Below are positions 1 through 4,555 of a stretch of DNA of 5,731 nt, one piece after another. How positions within the stretch are numbered: position 1 is the first letter of the stretch; each line of letters begins with the position of its first letter. The stretch spans positions 1-5,731 of the forward strand of contig VBLV01000180.1 in assembly GCA_005879045.1 (NCBI GenBank), in the 5' to 3' direction. The position numbers were made by a program, and so were the translations under genes. Origin of the DNA: Methanobacteriota archaeon. GTDB taxonomy: Archaea; Thermoplasmatota; Thermoplasmata; RBG-16-68-12. Under the pieces are notes generated by a model, which did not search any database, was not told the DNA's origin, and worked only from the letters and a program-made list of their open reading frames with translations.

Positions 1-255
1 CTGGAGCCGGAAGACCGGGACGCGTTCTACATGCTCGAGGACTCCGGCATCCTGACGACGGAACGAGAGGAGACGACCCTCTACGACGGGCGGGAGTGGC
101 GAATTCACTACTGGATGTTCCGGAAGGAACGGATCGCCGAACTCGTCGAGGCGCAGAAGGCGAAAGAAGAGGCCGAGAAGATGGGGTCCATCTACGACGA
201 CGTCCCCGAAGATTTCTGGGCATCCCGCAAGGAGAAGCCCGAGGCGCCGAAATAG
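1..255 (+). CDS. 3' part of small acidic protein, DUF6015-like
   Basis: The frame is open from base 1 to a TAG stop at 253-255, so the gene begins before the window and 84 codons are visible. The first internal ATG is at 31, but residues upstream of it (LEPEDRDAFY) read as natural protein continuing into MLEDSGIL, so that ATG is probably not the start. The segment is hydrophilic: a compact part with TTEREETTLYDGREWRIHYW, then a charged helix rich in Glu, Lys and Ala, and an acidic-basic tail ending KEKPEAPK. From memory, the EDRD-FYMLE...TEREE...WR-HYW pattern resembles the C-terminal half of DUF6015 proteins of Thermoplasmata, which have no known function. No signal peptide or membrane segment is seen in this part. 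The family call is tentative; the coding call is firm. Confidence 0.75.
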   Translation: MEPEDRDAFYMLEDSGILTTEREETTLYDGREWRIHYWMFRKERIAELVEAQKAKEEAEKMGSIYDDVPEDFWASRKEKPEAPK

Positions 256-258
256 GCC

Positions 259-670
259 TCAGGCGAAGGCCAGCTGAACGGCGCCGCCGTGGCGCCGGAC
301 GAGATCCATCGCGAGCGAGTGAGGCAGGGCCATCCGTCCGTCGCGGAACGGGAACGCCCGATCGAACTTCTCCACGGCCCGCAAGGCTTTCGCGCCCAGC
401 TCGTCCGTGAGATAGGCGCTGTCCGAGTCCCCGGAGGCGACCAGGGTGAGGGGCAGCCGGAGCTCGGCCGCCCTCGTCCGGGGTGAGGACGGCCGCGAGA
501 CGGTCGAGGGCCGCCCGGTCGAACGGGTGCGGGTCCCCCTCCCGCGTGCGGCACTCCGGCTCCGGCTCCGAGAGGAGACGCGTCAGGCTCTTCTTCTCGA
601 CGACGAGCCCGGCGTTCAGCCGGCCGAGTTCGAACGAGATCCATCGGTCGAAGGGGCCGGCGGCCGCCAT
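259..670 (-). pseudogene. UPF0216 / DUF61 family protein, interrupted by a single-base frameshift
   Basis: Two overlapping minus-strand frames carry the two halves of one protein. From the ATG at 670-668 the first frame reads MAAAGPFDRWISFELGRLN, continuing through EKKSLTRLL, REGDPHPFDR and LAAVLTPDE. After this it degenerates into Arg/Pro/Gly-rich text. Another frame then takes over with AAELRLPLTLVASGDSDSAY and runs to a TGA at 261-259 (final residues GGAVQLAFA). Removing one base from the CCC run at 471-473 (GGG on the coding strand) joins them as LTPDE-AAELRLPL and gives 136 residues, about the usual length of archaeal UPF0216 (DUF61) proteins. Those proteins share the layout of an N-terminal ELxxLN helix, an R-x-G-x-x-H motif, a Leu-rich helix ending in acidic residues, then LRLPL. 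The function of the family is unknown. The good conservation on both sides suggests either a very recent mutation or a consensus/assembly error. The stop lies only 3 bp from the end of the upstream convergent gene. Confidence 0.82.
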
Positions 671-693
671 GCCGCTTTCATCGCCTCGGGCGG

Positions 694-703
694 ATTAAGC
701 TTT
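694..703. promoter_or_regulatory. Palindromic TATA-like element shared by divergent genes
   Basis: ATTAAGCTTT is the AT-rich island of the 671-759 intergenic region and reads almost the same on both strands. On the minus strand its centre is about 28 bp upstream of the DUF61 ATG at 670, the spacing expected for a leaderless archaeal transcript. On the plus strand it would place a start site near 724, giving the zinc-ribbon gene a leader of about 36 nt that contains its ribosome binding site. A short GGGTT-TTC-AACCC inverted repeat follows at 717-729 and could be a regulator site. Assignment is from sequence and spacing only. Confidence 0.45.
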
Positions 704-748
704 CCGGGGTCCGATAGGGTTTTCAACCCCGATTCTGTTCCGGATAGC

Positions 749-753
749 GGAGG
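749..753 (+). promoter_or_regulatory. Shine-Dalgarno site deciding a TTG start
   Basis: GGAGG is followed by a G/A-rich spacer, placing it 6 nt before the TTG at 760-762. This supports TTG as the start of the zinc-ribbon protein, since the first in-frame ATG would cut into the zinc-binding cysteines. Confidence 0.65.
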
Positions 754-759
754 GGGAAA

Positions 760-1659
760 TTGGCAACCAGCCTCACTTGTCCTCGCTGTGGCACCTCGAA
801 TAAGCTCGGAACGATGTTCTGCACGAACTGCGGGAGTCCCTTGTCCGCAGGGACGCCGGCGCCGTCCGGCGCTCCGCCGATGTACCCGGCGCCCGGAGCC
901 TACGGAGGCGCGATGCCTGGCCTGCCATCGGCGTGGGACGTGGGGCGGCGCAAGCAAATCGACCGCACGAAGACCGGACTTCTCCTGCTCCTCATCGGCG
1001 GGCTCATTTCATGGATTCCGATCATTGGGTTGTTGGGAGGCGTGCTCTTGCTCGTCGGCGCGATCCTCGTGATCCTCGGGCGCAAGGCGTTCGGCTCGAC
1101 CCACGCTCGGAACGTCGTCCTGGCGATCGTGCTGTTCTTCGTCGGGATTATCATTGGCGTCATCGCTGGAGTGCTCTTCGGCGTGGCCGTGTTTTCTACC
1201 GTCGCTTCGCAGAACCCGTCGACCGCGGCGAGCGCGCTTGCGAGCGCCTTCGGCACCCTTCTCGTCGGGGCGATCATCGCGGCCGCGGTCAGCGGCATCG
1301 CGTCCGTCCTGTTCACGTATGCCTTGCAGAAGCAGACCGGACGGATGTTGCTCTGGGCCGGGTACGCCGCCAATCTGGCGATTTCGATTGCGATTTACGT
1401 GATCATCGCGCCGCTCATTTCGGACGCGGTCAATCAAGCCGTGTCCGGGGGAACGTACAACCCCGCCCCGGTCGTCGCCCTCCAGGGCCAGTTGAGTGCG
1501 TTGGGCTATCTGAGCGTGATTCCGGCTCTTCTGTTCGCCGCCGCGACGTATCTGGCATGGGCCCGCGTGAGCCACGGGGAGATTCCGGCGCCCACGGTTC
1601 CACCGGGGATGCCCATGTCGACCATGCCGCCGCCGGGCGGCCCGTTTCCCCCGCCCTAA
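760..1659 (+). CDS. Zinc-ribbon multi-pass membrane protein, function unknown
   Basis: This 299-residue protein starts at TTG, supported by the GGAGG at 749-753. Residues 7-24 form a four-cysteine zinc ribbon, CPRC...CTNC (Cys7, Cys10, Cys21, Cys24). A Pro/Gly/Ala-rich flexible linker follows (about 30-58), then a basic stretch (VGRRKQIDRTK, 61-71). Hydrophobic segments lie near 73-106 (probably two short helices split by Pro87), 119-148, 165-188, 197-220 and 245-267, about six membrane passes in all. The tail (274-299) is again rich in Pro, Gly and Met. Small zinc-ribbon domains fused to membrane regions are common in archaea and usually have no assigned role; the ribbon probably sits in the cytoplasm and may mediate protein or nucleic-acid contacts. 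No enzyme motif is visible. It is divergent from the DUF61 gene and convergent with KaiC-like ATPase A. Coding confidence is high, function unknown. Confidence 0.85.
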   Translation: MATSLTCPRCGTSNKLGTMFCTNCGSPLSAGTPAPSGAPPMYPAPGAYGGAMPGLPSAWDVGRRKQIDRTKTGLLLLLIGGLISWIPIIGLLGGVLLLVGAILVILGRKAFGSTHARNVVLAIVLFFVGIIIGVIAGVLFGVAVFSTVASQNPSTAASALASAFGTLLVGAIIAAAVSGIASVLFTYALQKQTGRMLLWAGYAANLAISIAIYVIIAPLISDAVNQAVSGGTYNPAPVVALQGQLSALGYLSVIPALLFAAATYLAWARVSHGEIPAPTVPPGMPMSTMPPPGGPFPPP

Positions 1660-1680
1660 ACCATGGTCGGTCGGCGATAG

Positions 1681-1706
1681 ACGTGACAGGCAGACGCCTG
1701 CCACGT
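1681..1706. terminator. Hairpin between convergent genes
   Basis: GGCAG (1689-1693) pairs with CTGCC (1698-1702) around an ACGC loop. An outer ACGT/ACGT pairing (1681-1684 with 1703-1706) extends the stem across a 4-nt bulge. It fills the 47-bp gap between the zinc-ribbon gene and KaiC-like ATPase A, ending just before the stop codon of the latter. On the plus strand it is followed by a pyrimidine-rich TTCACTTCTTCTTT stretch. It may act as a transcript end or 3' stabiliser for one or both genes; archaeal termination often needs only the T-rich tract, so the role is inferred. Confidence 0.35.
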
Positions 1707-2426
1707 TCACTTCTTCTTTGAGATCACGTGGGTCACGAAAAACTTCTGGCCGTCGTGGTTCAGCGCGAGCGCGTTGTGATCGTGGTTCATCCAGCGCATC
1801 TTGATGCACCGCAGCCGCAGCTGGACATCGGTCTCGCCGACCTCGACCTGCCGGAGGTTCAGGATGCCGTCGGCCAGGAAGTCCTCCCCCCACTGGGCGA
1901 GGCGCGTCGAGCCGAACGGTTGTTCCGCGATCAGGAACGTCGTGAGGCCGAGCTCCTTGATCGAGGACAGGAAGTGGAACATCTCTCGCCGCGGCGTCTT
2001 GATTTCGGAGAGGGCGTAGAGAGCCTCGAGGCTGTCCAGCGCAAGGACGCCGTAGCCGCTCGCGCTCACGGCCTCCTTGATGATCTCGTACAGGATCGTG
2101 AACCAGTCTTTCGAGGACTCCGAGCGCGCCAGCCCCCGTCGGAGCTGGCCCATGTCCAGGATGTACACGCTCGACTCGTGGAGGTTCTTCATCCCCATCC
2201 GCGCGGCGCCGGCCTTCAGGCTGTCCATGTCCTGCTCCAGGCTCACATAGAGCGACTTGACGCCGTTCAGGCGCGCGTTCTCGTGCATCATCCACAGGAT
2301 GAGGGAGGTCTTCATCGTCCCCGGCGTGCCGGCGACGAGGACCGTGCTGCCCCTCGGGATTCCGCCGCCGAGGGCGCGGTCGAGTCCGTCGACATACGTC
2401 TGGAGCAGGGGGACCTCGATGTCCAT
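1707..2426 (-). CDS. KaiC/RAD55-family RecA-like ATPase (copy A)
   Basis: This is a single-domain RecA-fold ATPase of 239 residues from the chosen ATG at 2426. The N-terminal TYVDGLDRALGGGIPRGS is the typical KaiC/RAD55 lead-in. Walker A is GTPGTMKT (33-40). Glu64 in LYVSLEQD is the likely catalytic base, although the KaiC Glu-Glu pair is Glu-Gln here. Walker B is GVLALDSL with Asp131. The C-terminal CIKMRWMNH (207-215) corresponds to the KaiC KMRG...H region next to the nucleotide site. The frame extends upstream to a GTG at 2471, but those 15 codons contain the TATA-like CTTTATAA about 30 bp before the ATG, and the paralog also begins at MD, so ATG 2426 is preferred. Known relatives act in circadian timing, archaellum assembly (FlaH), recombination and signalling; which applies is not evident. 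It lacks a second ATPase domain and any sensor domain. Its neighbours are the divergent gene at 2573 and the paralog at 3356-4057. Confidence 0.9.
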   Translation of the reverse strand: MDIEVPLLQTYVDGLDRALGGGIPRGSTVLVAGTPGTMKTSLILWMMHENARLNGVKSLYVSLEQDMDSLKAGAARMGMKNLHESSVYILDMGQLRRGLARSESSKDWFTILYEIIKEAVSASGYGVLALDSLEALYALSEIKTPRREMFHFLSSIKELGLTTFLIAEQPFGSTRLAQWGEDFLADGILNLRQVEVGETDVQLRLRCIKMRWMNHDHNALALNHDGQKFFVTHVISKKK

Positions 2427-2451
2427 CGTAGGCCGCACGACGAGGTCTTCG

Positions 2452-2459
2452 TTATAAAG
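2452..2459 (-). promoter_or_regulatory. TATA box for KaiC-like ATPase A
   Basis: The minus strand reads CTTTATAA here, close to the archaeal TATA consensus, centred about 30 bp upstream of the ATG at 2426. The spacing implies a leaderless or very short-leader transcript and argues against the upstream GTG at 2471. Confidence 0.65.
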
Positions 2460-2572
2460 CGATGGCGTCACCGTTATCGAGGGAGATATTCATAGGTGAA
2501 AAGTATTCGCCAAAACCCGATTTCGGAAGGAATGCTTTTGTAGCCGCCGTCCCTTGCGCCCGGCGAGAAGGG

Positions 2573-3364
2573 ATGGCCAAGCGGGATGACGCAGCCCTGA
2601 AGCTGCTCCGCTGGGAGCTCGAGGGCCATGGCAAGGTCGTCATGGAGGCGATGCTGCGCCACCCCGACAAGAGCTTGGCCGAGGCCGTCGACCTGATCGA
2701 GCAAGAGGTTCCCGCCTTGTCCGCGAGCGACCGATCGACGAACGACTCGCCCGGCGAGATGCCGGCCCCTGCGGCCCCGTCGCGGCCCCGGTCCCCGCCG
2801 GAGCTCGACGCCCTGAGTCAGGAGTTCCAGACGTTCCGGCACCTCCTCCATCCCAGGGAGGCGAAAGAGGTCGAAGCGACGCTGAAGGAACTCGTGCGGA
2901 GCCAGGACCGGGCGGCGATGTCGGCCCTCCGGCGGCGGCTGCGGGCCCTGTCCCTCCAGGCCGCCTTCTGGTCCGAGCTCGCCGCGGGGCACAAGGAGTC
3001 GAACGCGATCGCGCTCGTGATCCTGCGGAAAGGCCGCGAGGTCCTTGCGAAGGCCGGCGAGACCGCGTACCTCGACCAGCCCGAGGTCGCCGAGATGATC
3101 CGCCGGGAATCCGAGCGGCGGGCGAAGGGCACGTATGTCCTGCATCTCCCGGTCGGCCGACTCGTCGTGATGACGGGTGAAGGCGCGTCAATCGCCGCCC
3201 TGTTCCGGCGGGCGCCCGGGAAGGACGTCGTGCAGGTGCTCGTGAAGACGGTCGAGGCGATCGAGGAAAACAAGGCCGCGGCGACGAAGACGTTCGGCAA
3301 CGAGAAGCTCGCGGGGAAGTACGCCGAAGCGCTCCTCAAGCTCCTTCAAAAGACCTCACTCTGA
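2573..3364 (+). CDS. Unrecognised helical charged protein, possible Roadblock-like C-terminus
   Basis: The chosen ATG at 2573 gives 263 residues; it is preceded by a weak purine-rich GAGAAGGG and a TATA-like GCTTTTGTAG (2534-2543) about 35 bp upstream. The frame is open further up to 2462, but that segment does not look like protein and lies over promoter DNA. Residues 1-46 form a helical domain (ALKLLRWELEGHGKVVMEAM, then HPDKSLAEAVDLIEQEV). Residues 50-76 are a Pro/Ser/Ala-rich linker. Residues 77-185 are strongly helical and charged, with coiled-coil character. The C-terminal part (186-233) reads as two strands and a helix, YVLHLPVGRLVVMTGEGAS then VVQVLVKTVEAIEE, which superficially recalls the second half of a Roadblock/LC7 fold. 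There are no catalytic motifs, cysteines or membrane segments. It is divergent from KaiC-like A, and its last 9 bp overlap the end of KaiC-like B. I do not recognise the family; its placement suggests it could partner the ATPases. Confidence 0.8.
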   Translation: MAKRDDAALKLLRWELEGHGKVVMEAMLRHPDKSLAEAVDLIEQEVPALSASDRSTNDSPGEMPAPAAPSRPRSPPELDALSQEFQTFRHLLHPREAKEVEATLKELVRSQDRAAMSALRRRLRALSLQAAFWSELAAGHKESNAIALVILRKGREVLAKAGETAYLDQPEVAEMIRRESERRAKGTYVLHLPVGRLVVMTGEGASIAALFRRAPGKDVVQVLVKTVEAIEENKAAATKTFGNEKLAGKYAEALLKLLQKTSL

Positions 3365-4057
3365 CGTCGCGCGGGCGGCCTGGAACCGGCCGTCGTTCCG
3401 GCTCAGCGCGTAATATCCGCGCTCGTGCCGTGCCCGGCGCATCTTCACGCACCGCAGGCGCAGCTGGACGTCCGCGGCGCCTCGCTCGACCTGCCCCAGG
3501 TACAGGATCCCGTCCGCGAGGAACTCTTCTTCGAACGACGACAGTTTGCCAGGGTTCCCGGACGGGACTTCGGAGATCAGGAAGCACGTCGCGTGCAAGG
3601 ACTTGAGGAAGCCGAAGAAGTGGAACAGTTCTCGGCGCGGGTTGTTCAGGTGGCTCAGGCTGTAAAGCGCCGCGAGGCTGTCGAGGGCGATGAGGTCGAA
3701 CGTGTTCACCCGCACTCGTTGGTCGATGTACTTCTGGAGGACGTCGAGCCAGTTCTTCGTGGGCTCCTCGTCTTTGTGTTCCAACCGGATCCGGCCGACA
3801 TCGAGGATGTACAGCTCCATGTCGTCCAGGCCGGTCATGCCGAGGTCCGTCATCGCGGCGTGGAGGTCCTCTTGGCTCTCTTCCAGCGTGATGTAGAGGG
3901 CCTTGGACCCGGCCTTCACGTTCTCGTACAGAATCGAGAAGGTCAGGGCCGTCTTCATCGTCCCCGGGGTGCCGGCGACGAGGACGAGCGAGCCGCGTGG
4001 GATGCCACCGCTGAGCGCCTCGTTGAAGCCCTCGACGTACGTCTTCAAACGGTCCAT
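3356..4057 (-). CDS. KaiC/RAD55-family RecA-like ATPase (copy B)
   Basis: This 233-residue paralog of the ATPase at 1707-2426 starts at ATG 4057. It shares the lead-in TYVEGFNEALSGGIPRGS, Walker A GTPGTMKT (29-36), the full KaiC-type Glu59-Glu60 pair in LYITLEES, Walker B DLIALDSL with Asp126, a FLISE strand (159-163), the acidic FEEEFLADGILYL segment, and CVKMRRARH (203-211) matching the KaiC KMRG...H region. Both copies also share the NPRRE/TPRRE-(L/M)FHF helix. It is a single RecA domain without extra modules. A TATA-like CTTATAG on this strand (4087-4093) is centred about 33 bp upstream, giving a short leader. The last 9 bp overlap the convergent gene at 2573-3364. The cellular role is not determined; regulatory or signalling ATPase is the general expectation for this class. 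Confidence 0.9.
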   Translation of the reverse strand: MDRLKTYVEGFNEALSGGIPRGSLVLVAGTPGTMKTALTFSILYENVKAGSKALYITLEESQEDLHAAMTDLGMTGLDDMELYILDVGRIRLEHKDEEPTKNWLDVLQKYIDQRVRVNTFDLIALDSLAALYSLSHLNNPRRELFHFFGFLKSLHATCFLISEVPSGNPGKLSSFEEEFLADGILYLGQVERGAADVQLRLRCVKMRRARHERGYYALSRNDGRFQAARATSE

Positions 4058-4086
4058 GGGAGGACCGTCGCACGAGCCGACCGGCG

Positions 4087-4093
4087 CTATAAG
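4087..4093. promoter_or_regulatory. TATA-like element between divergent genes
   Basis: CTATAAG (CTTATAG on the minus strand) is the best TATA match between KaiC-like ATPase B and the small genes to the right. It is about 33 bp from the ATPase ATG and 24 bp from the ATG of the possible leader ORF at 4114, so it could serve either strand. If used rightwards, the 75-residue gene would have a leader of roughly 85-90 nt containing the first palindrome. Confidence 0.5.
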
Positions 4094-4113
4094 TGGGTGA
4101 TGGGGAGATTATC

Positions 4114-4197
4114 ATGCTTGAAAGGAGACGCCACGGGATTCGCACACTCCACCGACAGGTTGACCCCTCCCGGGAACCTACCTCTAAACAGAGGTAG
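4114..4197 (+). CDS. Possible 27-residue leader peptide ORF
   Basis: An ATG at 4114, preceded at 6 nt by GGGGAG (4102-4107), opens a 27-codon frame encoding a very basic peptide (MLERRRHGIRT ... SKQR). It ends with a TAG at 4195-4197. The stop lies inside the right arm of the first palindrome and directly abuts the ribosome binding site of the 75-residue gene. Ribosomes translating this ORF would run through the hairpin and could expose that site, as in translational coupling. It may equally be a chance ORF, since basic short frames are common in GC-rich DNA. Confidence 0.25.
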   Translation: MLERRRHGIRTLHRQVDPSREPTSKQR

Positions 4198-4200
4198 TTC
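4174..4200. repeat. Palindromic repeat, copy 1 (overlaps RBS)
   Basis: CTACCTCT (4178-4185) and AGAGGTAG (4190-4197) form a perfect 8-bp stem around an AAAC loop. GAA (4174-4176) and TTC (4198-4200) can extend it past one bulged C. The right arm contains GAGGT, the Shine-Dalgarno sequence for the ATG at 4202, so the folded RNA would hide the ribosome binding site. A nearly identical copy lies at 4461-4485. Confidence 0.85.
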
Positions 4201-4201
4201 C

Positions 4202-4429
4202 ATGCGGATCGGCTGCGGTCTCCGAGTCCATCGGATCGACGGGAACGAGTATCTGTACTTCTGGCACTACGAGAGAGAGAATGGTCGCAGTCGTCGTCGG
4301 GAGGATTACGTCGGGCCGGCTCGGGATCCTGCGTCCAGGCAGAACGGCGGGCGGAAGCTCCTCGCGTACTATCGTCGGATCCAAGCCGATGTCTCGTCGA
4401 GGATTGCCCGTCTCGAACGTTCCGCGTAG
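4202..4429 (+). CDS. Small basic protein, YLYFWHYE...YVGPA type, function unknown
   Basis: This 75-residue protein starts at ATG 4202, 6 nt after GAGGT. It begins MRIGCGLRVHRIDGNEYLYF, which reads as a beta-hairpin, followed by WHYERENGRSRRREDYVGPA and a C-terminal basic helix (RKLLAYYRRIQADVSSRIAR). The pattern of aromatic strand, basic turn and YVGP resembles small archaeal proteins and N-terminal segments of some recombinase/transposase-type proteins that read a repetitive or foreign DNA substrate, but I cannot name a family with confidence. It has a strong positive charge and no cysteine cluster or membrane segment, so nucleic-acid binding is plausible. It is bracketed by two palindromes of the same sequence, the upstream one covering its ribosome binding site. 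This raises the possibility that it binds them and regulates itself, or that the whole unit was acquired as a cassette. Coding status is likely because start, RBS and protein-like composition agree. Confidence 0.6.
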   Translation: MRIGCGLRVHRIDGNEYLYFWHYERENGRSRRREDYVGPARDPASRQNGGRKLLAYYRRIQADVSSRIARLERSA

Positions 4430-4435
4430 GCCGTT

Positions 4436-4458
4436 CGGTCGATCCTTTTTCGCGACCG
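4436..4458 (+). terminator. T-run within a short inverted repeat after the 75-residue gene
   Basis: CGGTCG (4436-4441) can pair with CGACCG (4453-4458), with a TTTTT run (4446-4450) in the loop. It lies 6 bp after the stop of the small gene. A T-run alone can end transcription in euryarchaea, so this is a reasonable transcript end ahead of the separate carS promoter. Confidence 0.4.
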
Positions 4459-4460
4459 GT

Positions 4461-4485
4461 CCTACCTCTGAACAGAGGTAGGTTC
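4461..4485. repeat. Palindromic repeat, copy 2
   Basis: CCTACCTCT (4461-4469) and AGAGGTAGG (4474-4482) form a perfect 9-bp stem around GAAC. The loop differs from copy 1 (4174-4200) by one base, and the last stem pair of copy 1 is lost. Here the right arm is not next to a credible start codon, so the repeat is not simply a ribosome binding site. The outer ends, GAACCTACCTCT at 4174-4185 and AGAGGTAGGTTC at 4474-4485, are exact inverted repeats of 12 bp bounding a 312-bp unit. Confidence 0.85.
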
Positions 4486-4518
4486 GAGAGGAGGCTCCGG
4501 GCCGTCGGGGTGGCAGGA

Positions 4519-4530
4519 TTACCTATATCC
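4519..4530 (+). promoter_or_regulatory. TATA box for carS-pyrE
   Basis: TTACCTATATCC has a TATA core (CTATAT) centred about 30 bp before the carS ATG at 4556, the spacing of a leaderless or near-leaderless archaeal transcript. No Shine-Dalgarno sequence precedes that ATG, which is consistent. Confidence 0.65.
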
Positions 4531-4555
4531 GGGTCACGAACCTACGCCGGCCGCG

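Noticed and set aside
192..644. 150-codon minus-strand frame over the DUF61 region
   Set aside because: Its translation is low-complexity Arg/Pro/Gly text; the conserved DUF61 sequence is in the other two minus frames.
1009..2295. Long minus-strand open frame of over 400 codons
   Set aside because: It is Arg/Gly/Pro/Asp-rich and lies out of frame over the zinc-ribbon gene and KaiC-like ATPase A, both of which have real domain motifs. It is a GC-rich shadow frame.
2427..2471. 15-codon N-terminal extension of KaiC-like ATPase A from a GTG
   Set aside because: The segment contains the TATA box and is absent from the paralog, so ATG 2426 is the better start.
2517..2526. CCGATTTCGG inverted repeat in the divergent intergenic region
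   Set aside because: The stem is only 4 bp and would be expected by chance in this composition.
2462..2572. 37-codon N-terminal extension of the unknown gene starting at 2462
   Set aside because: It overlaps the promoter DNA of the divergent gene and reads unlike the helical protein that follows. ATG 2573 has a suitable upstream purine stretch and TATA-like element.
3425..4201. Upstream part of the plus-strand open frame that ends at 4429
   Set aside because: This stretch is antisense to KaiC-like ATPase B and shows no natural protein features. Only the portion from ATG 4202, with its own ribosome binding site, looks like a gene.
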